Shown here: piece after piece, positions 32,698-41,821 of the stretch | Layout: each line of letters starts with the position of its first letter | Numbering within the stretch: position 1 is the stretch's first letter | NCBI GenBank assembly: GCA_945831585.1 | Contig: CAMACY010000001.1 | Location: 34,369 to 98,368 of the forward strand | DNA: 64,000 nt | Direction: 5' to 3' | Source: an uncultured bacterium | Lineage (GTDB): Bacteria; Verrucomicrobiota; Verrucomicrobiia; Verrucomicrobiales; Akkermansiaceae | Program-made: the position numbers and the translations under genes | The notes under the pieces: generated by a model | What the model was told of the DNA's origin: nothing | Seen by the model: the letters and a program-made list of their open reading frames with translations, nothing else | Database searches by the model: none

Positions 32698-35600
32698 CAC
32701 CCTCCCCTATGTTTCCGGCAATGTGATCGCTGCCTCAGCAGGCACCGGAAAGACCTACAGCCTTAGCTCGCGTTTCCTGGCGCTCATGGCGCTGGGGGCG
32801 GATCCCGCCTCGCTGGTGGCGCTGACCTTCACCCGCAAGGCGGCGGGCGAGTTCTGCACGCGCATTTTTCGCGATCTGGCCGCGGGTGCGGCGGCCTCTC
32901 CTGCGCCGGGGCAGCGCAACCCGCTGACGGTGCGGCTGCTGGAAACGCTCTCGGGGCTGGTGCCCGTGGGTCGGGGGGAGGACTGCCTGCTGCATCCCGC
33001 GAGCAACCCCGTGCCGCTGCTGCCGAGCACCGAGTTCGGCGCGGGCGCGGATGCGCTCATGGAGGAGTTCTGCCGCCGCCAGCGCGAGGAGGCGCAGCCG
33101 CCCAAGGCGCCCGAGCAGCTCTGCCACGCGTACCCGCAGCTCCACGCAGATTGGGATGAGGGCTTTTTCCAACAACTGCTCGAGAAGCTGGTGCGCGCCA
33201 TGCCACGGCTGACGCTCGCCACCTTCGACAGCTTTTTCCAACGCATTGCCGCCGCGCACTGCACGGAGCTGGGCATCAGCGAGCTGCATCCCGTCACGGG
33301 CGAGGATGCCGACCGAGCCCGCCGCGCGGCCATCCGTGCGCTGTTGCAGGCCGCCGAAGCTCATGAGGAGGCCTTCTGCGAGTTGTATCGCGATGTCGCC
33401 GACGAGTCTTCCGACAACATGGTGCAGCGCCTGGAGGGGCAGATTAAAACCTTCCTGAGCCTTTTCCACCGTTTTCCGCACGCAGAGCAGTGGTCGGGCG
33501 CCGCCTTTGCCCTGCCGACGAATGATGAGCGGGCGCAGAAGGCCATCCGGCGCACGCAAGGCATGTACCGTCTGATGCAGCACTACGATGCGGCCTACCA
33601 GCGCAGCGTGCTGAGCGAAGGGCGCTGTACCTTTGACGATGTGGCTCGGGCGGCGGCGCAGCTGCTGCGGCGGGACGATTTGCCGACAGAGGCGGCCTTT
33701 GACCTCAACACCCGCCTGCGCCACTGGATGTTGGATGAGTTCCAGGACACCAACCCGCAGCAGTGGGCCATTCTGGAACCCCTGCTGGACGATGCGCTGC
33801 AGAGCAGTCTGCCCGCAGAGTATGAGTTGGAGGGGAGGGGGCGCTACGTGGCGCACGAGTCAAGTGTCTTTGTGGTGGGCGATGTGAAGCAGAGCATTTA
33901 TGCCTTCCGCGGCGGCACCCCCGACATCCTGCAGCAGATGCTGCCCGGCGACCGCCCGAACCGCTGGCGCTCCTATCTGGCACCCACCGAGCTGCAGCTC
34001 AACTACCGCTCGGCTCCGCTGCTGCTGGGGCACGACCCCGCGTGCCCCACGGGCTTTGTCAATCGGCTTTTCCGCCGTCTGCACGACATGGCACGGGAGG
34101 AGGGTCGCCCCGGGGATGCGGCCGCCCTGACGCCGGATTTTTACCACCACGGCTCGGCACGGCAGGATTTGGCGGGCTATCTGTCGGTGCAGGCGCTGCC
34201 GGAGGGCGATGCCGAGGAGACGCGCGAGGCCATGTACCGCGAGGTGGAGGCCATCCTGCGCGACAAACTCTGCGAGGGCGGTCGCCTGCGCCCCGGCATC
34301 AGTGTCGGCGTGCTCTTGCGCAGTAATAAGGAGCTGTTGGGGCTATACAGCTACCTGCGCTCGGTGTTCGGCGACTCGCTGCCGCTCTGCATGGTCAGCG
34401 ATGAGTTTGTGGCGCTCAACACGGTGATGGGTGAGCTGATGTTGGAGTTTTTCCGCCACTTGCTGCACCCGAGCGATGAGTTCCGCCGCAAGCTGCTGGA
34501 AATGTCGCCGCTGCGGCAGCTCATGCTGGAGCACGGCGCCGATGACTGGCAGCACCTGGCGGAGACTCAGGGCTACGCAGCGGTCGTGCACCGGCTGCTC
34601 GCGCTGCTCGACCCGGGGGAGCGCGGTCGAACCGCGCAGGAGTGGCTGCAGGCCGCGCAGCAATTCGATGCCAAGGGCGGCACAACGGAGGAGTGGGTTC
34701 AATCCATCTGCCGCCTCAGCTACACGGCTGACCCGCCCGAGAACAGCATCCGACTCATGACCATGCACAAGAGCAAGGGGCTGGAGTTCGATGCCGTCAT
34801 TCTGCCCCTCATCAGCTCCCAAAATATCGACGACACGCGAACACTCAGCTACCTGAGCACGGAGGACGGGCAGAGCGTGTTGCTGAATCCCGGGGATACC
34901 AAGCTGCGAGAACAACTGGGGCTCGGGGCTGCGGTGGAGCGCTGGCGGGCGCAGCGGCGCGCGCAGGAGTACAACCTCCTCTATGTGGCCGTCACGCGCG
35001 CCAAACAGGCGCTCTACATCCTGCTCCACGGCAAGGCGCGCCCCTACAAGGTCGACTCCAAAACCAAGAGATACAAAAAGGAGCTTTCCATGACCACCTC
35101 CGCACTGATCATGCGCGCGCTGAACCTCATGAAGGAGCCGCAGCGCGAGCAACCCGATGGCTGCGAATTACTCATGGAGGAGGGGGAGCCCGAGTGGTGG
35201 CGCGGACGCGCGCTTGCGCCGAGCCCTGCGGTGGTCTCCCCCCTCTGCGGCCTGCGGGCGGGCAAGGTCCAGCGCCGCAAGCGCACGCCCTCGACGCTGC
35301 ATGAGGACACGGCTCCTGCCCCCTCTGTACTCAACGCCGCCGGGCGCGAGGCTGCCGCGTTCGGCACGGCGGTGCACGCCTGTTTCGAGCAGCTCGAGTG
35401 GCTGCGCGCAGACGAGGAGCCCGCGCCGACGGGACAGCCCGAGGAGGCGCGGGCTCTGGTGCGCGCCGCCCTGCGCGAGCCCTCGGTGCGCGCGCTCTTC
35501 ACCCGCCCCGCAACACCCTGCACCGTGCTCAACGAACAGCCGCTGGAGGCCGTTTTGCGCGATGGAACCTGGCTCTCGGCCACCATCGACCGCCTGGTGC

Positions 35601-35839
35601 TGCACGGTGCGGATGCCGCCTGCACGCGCATTCTCGCCGCCGACATCATCGACTACAAGACCGACCGTGCCGATGCGCCGGAGCTTTTCCGCCGCCATCG
35701 CGAGCAAATGCGCGCCTACCGGCAGCTGGTTGCCGCCGCGCTGGATCTGCCACTCGCGCAGGTGCGCGTCACGCTCGTCTCCTGCCCCGACACAGCCGCC
35801 GCGCGCGCCCTGCCCTTCCCGCCCGAGCTGCTCGGCTGA
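32690..35839 (+). CDS. addA: AddA-type UvrD helicase-nuclease
   Basis: This is the helicase and nuclease subunit of the AddAB complex for recombinational repair. The 1049-residue protein starts with a UvrD-superfamily Walker A loop ASAGTGKTYSLSSR (about residues 15-28). Motif Ia is VALTFTRKAAGEF. Helicase motif II is WMLDEFQDTNPQQW, and motif III is FVVGDVKQSIYAFRGG. Late motifs are LMTMHKSKGLEFDAVILP and LLYVAVTRAKQALYILL. The C-terminal RecB-like nuclease has FGTAVHACFEQLEW and ADIIDYKTD. The start at 32690 overlaps the addB stop, which implies translational coupling; the longer frame to 32528 runs inside addB and is not used. Confidence 0.9.
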   Translation: MPDTLPYVSGNVIAASAGTGKTYSLSSRFLALMALGADPASLVALTFTRKAAGEFCTRIFRDLAAGAAASPAPGQRNPLTVRLLETLSGLVPVGRGEDCLLHPASNPVPLLPSTEFGAGADALMEEFCRRQREEAQPPKAPEQLCHAYPQLHADWDEGFFQQLLEKLVRAMPRLTLATFDSFFQRIAAAHCTELGISELHPVTGEDADRARRAAIRALLQAAEAHEEAFCELYRDVADESSDNMVQRLEGQIKTFLSLFHRFPHAEQWSGAAFALPTNDERAQKAIRRTQGMYRLMQHYDAAYQRSVLSEGRCTFDDVARAAAQLLRRDDLPTEAAFDLNTRLRHWMLDEFQDTNPQQWAILEPLLDDALQSSLPAEYELEGRGRYVAHESSVFVVGDVKQSIYAFRGGTPDILQQMLPGDRPNRWRSYLAPTELQLNYRSAPLLLGHDPACPTGFVNRLFRRLHDMAREEGRPGDAAALTPDFYHHGSARQDLAGYLSVQALPEGDAEETREAMYREVEAILRDKLCEGGRLRPGISVGVLLRSNKELLGLYSYLRSVFGDSLPLCMVSDEFVALNTVMGELMLEFFRHLLHPSDEFRRKLLEMSPLRQLMLEHGADDWQHLAETQGYAAVVHRLLALLDPGERGRTAQEWLQAAQQFDAKGGTTEEWVQSICRLSYTADPPENSIRLMTMHKSKGLEFDAVILPLISSQNIDDTRTLSYLSTEDGQSVLLNPGDTKLREQLGLGAAVERWRAQRRAQEYNLLYVAVTRAKQALYILLHGKARPYKVDSKTKRYKKELSMTTSALIMRALNLMKEPQREQPDGCELLMEEGEPEWWRGRALAPSPAVVSPLCGLRAGKVQRRKRTPSTLHEDTAPAPSVLNAAGREAAAFGTAVHACFEQLEWLRADEEPAPTGQPEEARALVRAALREPSVRALFTRPATPCTVLNEQPLEAVLRDGTWLSATIDRLVLHGADAACTRILAADIIDYKTDRADAPELFRRHREQMRAYRQLVAAALDLPLAQVRVTLVSCPDTAAARALPFPPELLG

Positions 35840-35854
35840 GCGTCGGGCGGCGGC

Positions 35855-36667
35855 TCAGCGGCGCGGCACGAACTCGATGAGGGTGATCTCCGGCGGGCAG
35901 TTCGCCCGCAACGCCACGCGGCTGTAGCCAATGCCTCGGGTGATGTAGAGCCAGCCGCCGCCCGGCAACTCGTGGCGCCCGCCGCGCTGCATCTCGGGGC
36001 TGTACTTGCCGTTGCGGCGCAGGGGCAACCCGCTCGGCCAGCAGATCTGCCCGCCGTGCGTGTGCCCCGCCAGCACGCCGCTGACCTGCGGAAAGGCGTA
36101 TTTCAGGAAAAGATAGGGGCTGTGCGTCAGCACCACCAGGGGCGCGCCTTTGGTCGCGCGAGCCGGCAAGCGCCGCGCCACATCCGCGCGGCTGCCTTGG
36201 TAGATAAAGGAAATGCCCGCAAAACTCACCTGGCGCCCGCGCCCGAAGCGGTGGCGCAGCACCCGACCGTCCGCCGGGGTGAAGCCAACCGCGCGCAACG
36301 CCGCATCCCACGCGGGCGTGTCGTGATTGCCGAGGATGTAGAGCACCCGCGCCCCGCTCTGCGCCAGCGGCGCCAGACAGCGCGCCAGCGTCTCGGGAGC
36401 CATGCTCCGCGAGGGCTCAAGACTATAGGCATAATCCCCCAGCAGGGCAACCACGGCGGGGTGCAGGGCGATGATTTGCTGCGCCAGTGCCCGCATGCCC
36501 TCCTCTTCCCCGGCAGCGGCATGCAGGTCACTCACCACCACCATGCGAGCGGGTGGGCCCTCGGCCCAGCCAATCAGCGGCAGCTCCACGCGCTCCACCA
36601 CGGGCGTCTCCGCCCCTGCCGACAGCGCAAGGGCAAGCAGCAGCACGCTCAGCAGTCGGGTGAGCAT
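35855..36667 (-). CDS. Exported calcineurin-like metallophosphoesterase
   Basis: This 270-residue protein has a signal peptide (about 1-18, ending SAGAE) and a complete calcineurin-type metal site: VVSDLHA (Asp, His), LLGDYA, ILGNHDTP, VVLTHSPY, VLAGHTHGGQIC. Family relatives of this size include YaeI-type phosphodiesterases and UDP-2,3-diacylglucosamine hydrolases of the LpxG/LpxI-independent sort, so a role at the envelope is possible; the substrate cannot be read from the sequence. It begins 19 bases inside the 3' end of trmD, so it is translated from the same message as prfB-trmD or coupled to it. Confidence 0.85.
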   Translation of the reverse strand: MLTRLLSVLLLALALSAGAETPVVERVELPLIGWAEGPPARMVVVSDLHAAAGEEEGMRALAQQIIALHPAVVALLGDYAYSLEPSRSMAPETLARCLAPLAQSGARVLYILGNHDTPAWDAALRAVGFTPADGRVLRHRFGRGRQVSFAGISFIYQGSRADVARRLPARATKGAPLVVLTHSPYLFLKYAFPQVSGVLAGHTHGGQICWPSGLPLRRNGKYSPEMQRGGRHELPGGGWLYITRGIGYSRVALRANCPPEITLIEFVPRR

Positions 36668-37467
36668 CCCTCCTCGGGCGCAGTGGGCGGCTCGGCGCTC
36701 TTGCGCGGTTTGTAGCTCGTGAGCCGTGTGCGCTTGCGGCGGCGCGGCTCGAAATACTCGGGGTGTGCCGCCGCCCAGCGCTCATAGAGATCGGGGCGGT
36801 TGCGGCGCGTGCGCTCCAGCGATTGCTCCAGCTTCCACTCCGCAATCGCCTGGTGGTTGCCGGAGAGGAACACGGCGGGCACCTCCATGCCCCGGAACAC
36901 ATTGGGCTTGGTGTAGGCGGGAGCCTCCAGCAGCCCGTCCGCGAAGGACTCTTCCTCGCTGCTGCGGGCATCGCCCAGCGCCCCGGGCAGCAGGCGCGCC
37001 ACGGCATCAATCACCACCACGGCGGCGATCGCCCCGTTGGTCAAAATGTAGTCGCCGATGGAAATCTCCTCATCCACCAGGGTGTCAATCACCCGCTGGT
37101 CGACCCCCTCGTAGTGCCCGCAGAGGATGATGTAATGCGCCTCTTCCCCCGCGATGCAGGGAGCCGCCAGCTCGCGCGCCACCGCCTGTGAAAAAACGCG
37201 CCCCTGCGGCGTCATGAGCAGCACGCGCGTGTGCTCGCGCCGCAGCTCCTCCACCGCCTCGAAAATGGGCTCGCACTTCATGAGCATGCCCTGCCCGCCG
37301 CCGCAGAGGTAGTCATCCGTGCGGCGGTACTTGTCGTGCGTCCAATCGCGCAGCTGGTGAGCGCGGATGCGGATGAGCCCGCCCGCCGCCGCCCGCCCCA
37401 TGATGCTGTGCGAGAGCGGCTCGGTGATCATCTCCGGGAAGAGCGTCAGCACATCAATCTCCAGCAT
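36649..37467 (-). CDS. trmD: tRNA (guanine-37-N1)-methyltransferase
   Basis: TrmD methylates G37 next to the anticodon to prevent frameshifting, using S-adenosylmethionine. The 272-residue SPOUT protein has DVLTLFPEMI at the start, DDYLCGGGQGMLMKCEPIF (usual DDxPYGGGxGMVMxxxP), LLMTPQGRVFSQ, YIILCGHYEGVDQRV and EISIGDYILTNGAIAAVVVIDAVARLLPGALGD. These are the knotted SAM site and the active-site loop. The C-terminal domain ends in a basic tail RRRKRTRLTSY and about 20 disordered residues. It follows prfB after 35 bases. The usual neighbours rpsP, rimM and rplS are not here. Confidence 0.96.
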   Translation of the reverse strand: MLEIDVLTLFPEMITEPLSHSIMGRAAAGGLIRIRAHQLRDWTHDKYRRTDDYLCGGGQGMLMKCEPIFEAVEELRREHTRVLLMTPQGRVFSQAVARELAAPCIAGEEAHYIILCGHYEGVDQRVIDTLVDEEISIGDYILTNGAIAAVVVIDAVARLLPGALGDARSSEEESFADGLLEAPAYTKPNVFRGMEVPAVFLSGNHQAIAEWKLEQSLERTRRNRPDLYERWAAAHPEYFEPRRRKRTRLTSYKPRKSAEPPTAPEEGCSPDC

Positions 37468-37502
37468 GGCGGGTCGGGCGGGTTATCCCTCTCAGCGGGG
37501 GC

Positions 37503-38619
37503 TCAGGCTTGGGCGTTGTGGCGCAGCATCGCTTCGATGTAGCCGTCGATGTTGCCGTCCATCACGTCCTGAATGTTGCCGGACTCGTAGCCCGTGCGCA
37601 GATCCTTCACCATTTGATAGGGCGCAAAAACGTAGGAGCGAATCTGGTTGCCCCAGGCGATGTCGCCCTTCTCAGAATACTGGCGGTCAGCCTCCGCGCG
37701 CTTGCGATCCTCCTCGATTTGGATGAGGCGCGCCTTGAGCATGCGCATGGCCTCCTCGCGGTTGCGGAGCTGCGAGCGCTGCGTCTGGCAGGCTACAATG
37801 ATGCCTGTGGGCAGGTGCGTCAGGCGCACGGCTGTCTCCACCTTGTTCACGTTCTGACCGCCCTTGCCGCCCGAGCGGTAGGTGTCCATCTTCACATCGG
37901 CCTCCTTCACCTCGATTTCGATGTCGTCCGCAATCTCCGGCGTGGCATCCAGCGAGCAGAAGGAGGTTTGGCGCTTGCCCGCCGCGTCGAAGGGGCTCAT
38001 GCGCACCAAGCGGTGAATGCCGCGCTCGTTCTTCAGGTAGCCATAGGCATACTCGCCCTCGATTTTGATGGTCACCGAGCGCACGCCCGCCTCGTCGCCG
38101 TCCGTGCTCTCCATGATTTCGCTGGTAAAGCCGTGGCGCTCGCAGTAGCGCAGGTACATGCGCATGAGCATGCTTGCCCAGTCGCAGGCCTCTGTGCCGC
38201 CCGCGCCCGCATGGATGGTGATGTAGCAGCCGGCAGCATCGTGCGGACCGTTGAGCAGCGTCACCAGCTCAAACTCCTCCAGGCGCTTGACCCAGGCCTT
38301 GTACTCACTCTCCGCCTCGGCGGCCATCTCGGGCTCCTCGGCGGCCATCTCCACGGCCACCTCCACATCCTCCAGCCCGCTTTCGAGCGCGCGATACTGC
38401 TCCATGCGGCGCTTGAGGGGGTTCACCTCGTTCATCAGCTCGCGCGCCGCCTGCGGGTCATCCCAAAAGTCCGGCGCGCTCATCCGCGACTCCATCGCGG
38501 CCACTTTCTCTGCAATGCCATCGAGGTCAAAGATAGCTCCCGAGCTCGGAAAGACGGCTGCGCATGGCGGCCGTGTCGAGCGCCGAGAGATCCACATGGG
38601 TCGTCGTCTGATTCTCCAT
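37503..38619 (-). CDS. prfB: Peptide chain release factor 2, with programmed +1 frameshift
   Basis: RF2 ends translation at UGA and UAA. The gene is in two frames: codons 1-30 from ATG 38619 (starts [12 protein letters not shown]) run into an in-frame TGA at 38529-38527. A +1 shift at CTT-TGA-C then joins the frame that continues to 37503, giving about 371 residues (E. coli 365). The site CGGGAGCTATCTTTGAC carries the purine-rich Shine-Dalgarno-like stretch just upstream, as in the classic RF2 site, so RF2 level controls its own synthesis. Downstream landmarks are [21 protein letters not shown] (the SPF-type stop-codon motif) and [13 protein letters not shown] (the GGQ catalytic loop). The promoter is a perfect consensus. 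Confidence 0.96.
38525..38541 (-). promoter_or_regulatory. Programmed +1 ribosomal frameshift site of prfB
   Basis: Read on the minus strand: CGGGAGCTATCTTTGAC. The slippery CTT (38532-38530) is followed by TGA (38529-38527) and C, with a GGGAG stimulator upstream. Confidence 0.92.
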
Positions 38620-38629
38620 AACGACGGGC

Positions 38630-38658
38630 ATTATACAGGCAGCCCGCCCGTTTGTCAA
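38630..38658 (-). promoter_or_regulatory. prfB promoter, full consensus and start-proximal
   Basis: On the minus strand: TTGACA (38658-38653), exactly 17 bases, TATAAT (38635-38630), then 10 bases to the ATG at 38619. The -35 box overlaps the stop of the upstream antiporter gene. Confidence 0.85.
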
Positions 38659-40313
38659 CGCCACAGGCGGCGCGCTTCGCGGCGCTCGGCGCTCACCTGC
38701 TCCTCTGTCGCCCCCAGCGCGCGCAGCACAGCACCCGCCATCGACAGCGCCGCCTCCTCCTCGCCCGCGATGACGATCTCCGCCCCCTCGCGGCGCAGCT
38801 CACGCGCCGTGCGGATATACTGCGTCTGAGCCAGCACCTCGATGCGAGGGTTGAGCGAGCGCGCCGCCTGCGCAATCTCGCGCGCGGGAGCCGCCGTGGA
38901 GGAGATGACAATCGCCATCGCCTGCTCGCAACCGGCCGCCTGTAAAATCGCCCGAGCGCGGGCATCGCCGTGCAGCACCTGCACACCCTGCGCTGCCAGC
39001 GCCTCCACCGTGTCGATGTTCATCTCCACCACCACAACATCCACCGAGTGGCGGCGCAGAATCCCCGTCAGCAGCTCGCCGCCGGGGCCATAGCCCACCA
39101 TGATGACGCGGAAACAATCCTGCGAGGGCGGGGACAGCGCGGGTAGCGGCGCGCTCGGCTCCCCGCGCTCCATCACGCGCAGCAGGCGCGGAATCAGGCG
39201 GTAGAGCAGCGGGTTGAGCGTGATGGACACCACCGCCACCCCCGTCACCACATTGACCGCTGCCGCATCCAACAGCCCCCACTCCTGCGCCGCCAAGGCC
39301 GCCAGAATGAAGGAAAACTCACCCACCTGACTGAAGGAGCCCGCCACCTGCAGCGCCATGCGCACCGGCTTGCCCAGCCAGCGCACGCTGTAGTACACCG
39401 TCAGCGGCTTCACCACGATCGTGAAGAACAGCATGGCTAGCGCCAGCTGCCAGGTCTCGGCCAGCTCCTGCCAATGCAGCCCCATGCCCACCGAAACGAA
39501 GAACAGCACGGCAAAGGCATCGCGCATGGGCAGCGCCTCTGCCGCCGCGCGGGCGGCAAAACGGCTCTGCCCCAGCACCATGCCGGAGAGAAAGGCACCG
39601 AACTCCATCGAGGCGCCGAACACCCGCGCCGACAGCACCGCGATGCCCAGCGCAAAGACCAGCACCGCCAGCGTGAACATCTCCCCCGAGGCCGAGCGCG
39701 CCAGCGAAGTCAGCAGGCGGTGGATGACAATGCGCCCGAGGTAGGCCACGCAGAAAATCAGCGCCATGAGCTTGAGCACCATGCCCAGCAGCGCCTCGCC
39801 CACCGAGCCGCCGCTCACCAGCGCCGGCAGCAGCACCAGCAGCACAATGGTCAGAATATCCTCCACCACCAGCCAGCCCAGCGCCGTGTGCCCCGCCGGG
39901 GTTTGCAAGAGGCAGTTGTCCTCTAACACGCGGGTGAGCACCACCGTGCTGGCCACGCTGAAGCAGACGCCGAACATGGCCGCCGAGGCGAGCGAGGCAT
40001 CCGCCAGCGCGTAGTAAATCGCGCCCGCCAGCAGGGTATGCAACACCATGTTGGCCAGCGAGCCGGGCAGTGCCACCCGCTGCACCGCCAGCAAATCGCG
40101 GAAGTGGAAATGTAGCCCCACCCCGAAGAGCAGCAGCACAATGCCGATGTGCGAAAACTCCTGCACAATGTGGTTATCCACCTCGCTCACCTGCGGTGAG
40201 CCGGCAATCATCCCCGCCAGCAGATAGCCCACCAGCGGCGAGAGATGCAGCTTGCGGGCGAGCATGCCCAACAGCAGCGCCAGCGCCAGACCAATGACCA
40301 GAGATTCAATCAT
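38655..40313 (-). CDS. CPA2-family cation/proton antiporter with TrkA-N domain (Kef/YbaL type)
   Basis: This inner-membrane protein of 552 residues has a CPA2 exchanger domain of about 12 hydrophobic helices (residues 1-385) with LVGYLLAGMIAG, HIGIVLLLFGVGLHFHFRDL, TALGWLVVEDILTIVLLVLLPAL and MEFGAFLSGMVLGQS. A cytoplasmic Rossmann nucleotide-binding domain follows (VIMVGYGPGGELLTGIL, then VVVEMNID), with typical TrkA-N regulation. Related proteins exchange K+ or Na+ for protons and protect against electrophiles or pH stress. It lacks a clear C-terminal TrkA-C domain. A TTGACG-17-TAGGAT promoter lies about 50 bases upstream. prfB follows after 35 bases from its own promoter. Confidence 0.88.
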   Translation of the reverse strand: MIESLVIGLALALLLGMLARKLHLSPLVGYLLAGMIAGSPQVSEVDNHIVQEFSHIGIVLLLFGVGLHFHFRDLLAVQRVALPGSLANMVLHTLLAGAIYYALADASLASAAMFGVCFSVASTVVLTRVLEDNCLLQTPAGHTALGWLVVEDILTIVLLVLLPALVSGGSVGEALLGMVLKLMALIFCVAYLGRIVIHRLLTSLARSASGEMFTLAVLVFALGIAVLSARVFGASMEFGAFLSGMVLGQSRFAARAAAEALPMRDAFAVLFFVSVGMGLHWQELAETWQLALAMLFFTIVVKPLTVYYSVRWLGKPVRMALQVAGSFSQVGEFSFILAALAAQEWGLLDAAAVNVVTGVAVVSITLNPLLYRLIPRLLRVMERGEPSAPLPALSPPSQDCFRVIMVGYGPGGELLTGILRRHSVDVVVVEMNIDTVEALAAQGVQVLHGDARARAILQAAGCEQAMAIVISSTAAPAREIAQAARSLNPRIEVLAQTQYIRTARELRREGAEIVIAGEEEAALSMAGAVLRALGATEEQVSAERREARRLWR

Positions 40314-40363
40314 TTGCGGAAAAAAGATGTGCCGAGCATCCCCCCACGGACGCCCATGCTATC

Positions 40364-40392
40364 ATCCTAGCGCAAGGCGCTGCCGTCGTCAA
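40364..40392 (-). promoter_or_regulatory. Promoter of the CPA2 antiporter gene
   Basis: On the minus strand: TTGACG (40392-40387), 17 bases, TAGGAT (40369-40364). The ATG is at 40313, giving a leader of about 45 bases. Confidence 0.55.
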
Positions 40393-40401
40393 TCGACTTT
40401 T

Positions 40402-40557
40402 GTGTCGCGAAGCTCCCTCGTCCGCGAGATGGAGGAGAGCGTCGACGAGGTTGTCAAGGACCTCGATCAGCGCATCGAGCCATCCATGCACCGCTTGACC
40501 GACCCGCGCCTGCGCCCCGGTGTGCGCGAGGACAAGGAGACAACGACGAAGCGCTGA
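40402..40557 (+). CDS. Possible small acidic protein
   Basis: An open frame of 51 residues from GTG 40402 (or 42 from ATG 40431) codes for a charged, helical peptide (MEESVDEVVKDLDQRIEP ... DKETTTKR). It lies on the plus strand between two divergently placed minus-strand features and does not overlap a gene. No family is recognised and no clear promoter is visible. The heptad-like MEESVDEVVKDLDQRI stretch suggests a short coiled helix. It may be a by-product of GC-rich sequence. Confidence 0.25.
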   Translation: MSRSSLVREMEESVDEVVKDLDQRIEPSMHRLTDPRLRPGVREDKETTTKR

Positions 40558-40566
40558 GGCCGCGCC

Positions 40567-41781
40567 TTACAAAGCGGTGAGGGGGTAGGAGCGGTTGCCG
40601 CCGGGCAGCAGCCCCGCCTCCGCGCTGTTGCAGAGGACGGTGGCGGGACCGAGCGAAAGGTGGGACGGAACAGGCAGCGAGCTCCCATGCCGCAGATCCC
40701 GGCTCTGAGCATGTGTGCTGCTCTTGACCTCCATCGCGTACAATCGGCCGTGCTCATGCAGCACGAAATCCAGTTCCGCACCATTGCTGTTGCGGAAATA
40801 GCACAGGTCGGGAACCAGCCCCCGATTCTCGTAGCCGGCCATCAGCTGGTTGAATGCCCAGGTTTCGACAAAAGCCCCCGCCAGCGGGCTGCGCTCCAGC
40901 TCGTCGGCATCTGTCAGGCGGCAGAGCCATGCTGCCAAGCCCGTGTCGTTGAAGTAGAGCTTGGGTGACTTGGTCAGGCGCTGCGAGGTCGCGCAGTGGT
41001 AGGGCTCCAGCAGCGTGATGATTCCGGAGGCTTCCAAAATGCTCACCCAGCTCTTGGCCGTGTTGACAGCCACCCCCGCATCGCGCGCCAAATGGCTGTA
41101 CACCAGCTGTTGTCCCGTGCGGGAAGCCGCCGAGCGCATCAGCCGGATGAAGGCACTCTGGTTGCCGATCTGCGCAAGGTCGTGCACATCGCGCTCAACA
41201 TAGGTGCTGACGTAGGCTCGGAAGAAGAGTTCGGGCTCCATGTCCGGGCGGGCAATCAGCTCCGGGTAGCCCCCCCGAATCACGCGCTCGTACAGCTTGT
41301 CCGGCTCCGGAGCCGGTCCCGCGGCTGCCGCATCGGGAGCAAAAAAGCTTTCGGGGCAGCGCAGCTGCTCGCGGTTGCTCAGGGGGCGCAGTTCCAAAAT
41401 CCCCATGCGTCCCGCCAGACTTTCGCTGATACCTTTCATCAGCCGAAAGCGCTGCGAGCCCGTCATCCAGTACATGCCGGGCTGTCGCTCCGCGTCCACC
41501 CTCTGCTTGATGGCTCGCAACAACGCAGGGGCATATTGAATCTCATCAAGGCAAAGCGGTCCCTCATAGTGGGCGAGAAAACCCTGCGGGTTCTGCTGTG
41601 CTGCCTCAGCCAGCTCCGGATCATCCAGGGTGATGTAGCGCATCCCCGGCGGCAGCATCGAGCGCAGCATCGTCGATTTGCCGACCTGACGCGCCCCCGT
41701 CACCAGCACACAGGGAAAGAGCGCCGACAGACGATGCACTGTGGCGCACATGCTGCGGGTGTAGGGAGGCTGCTCACTCAT
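40567..41781 (-). CDS. AAA-type ATPase with DUF4143 domain
   Basis: This 404-residue protein has an N-terminal P-loop ATPase (LVTGARQVGKSTML, Walker A; YEGPLCLDEIQYAPALL, Walker B; WMTGSQRFRLMKGISESLAGR, sensor). From about residue 190 it has the DUF4143 region: a winged helix and a nuclease-like fold with KLYFNDTGLAAWL, FVETWAFNQL and ELDFVLHEHGRLYAMEVKSS, the last resembling a PD-(D/E)XK core. The family is widespread, often horizontally acquired and poorly understood; links to toxin-like or defence roles have been proposed, but none can be shown here. The start follows a TTGACA-17-TATCAT promoter by 9 bases. A dense TGCAA array lies just upstream. Confidence 0.85.
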   Translation of the reverse strand: MSEQPPYTRSMCATVHRLSALFPCVLVTGARQVGKSTMLRSMLPPGMRYITLDDPELAEAAQQNPQGFLAHYEGPLCLDEIQYAPALLRAIKQRVDAERQPGMYWMTGSQRFRLMKGISESLAGRMGILELRPLSNREQLRCPESFFAPDAAAAGPAPEPDKLYERVIRGGYPELIARPDMEPELFFRAYVSTYVERDVHDLAQIGNQSAFIRLMRSAASRTGQQLVYSHLARDAGVAVNTAKSWVSILEASGIITLLEPYHCATSQRLTKSPKLYFNDTGLAAWLCRLTDADELERSPLAGAFVETWAFNQLMAGYENRGLVPDLCYFRNSNGAELDFVLHEHGRLYAMEVKSSTHAQSRDLRHGSSLPVPSHLSLGPATVLCNSAEAGLLPGGNRSYPLTAL

Positions 41782-41790
41782 GCCGGCAGC

Positions 41791-41819
41791 ATGATACGGC
41801 ATTAGTCCCCGCCTGTCAA
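41791..41819 (-). promoter_or_regulatory. Promoter of the DUF4143 ATPase gene, start-proximal
   Basis: On the minus strand: TTGACA (41819-41814), 17 bases, TATCAT (41796-41791), 9 bases to the ATG at 41781. Confidence 0.75.
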
Positions 41820-41821
41820 TA

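Noticed and set aside
40567..41781. Calling the DUF4143 ATPase part of a defence system
   Set aside because: No restriction, toxin-antitoxin or phage-defence partner lies next to it; ftsZ and an antiporter flank it.
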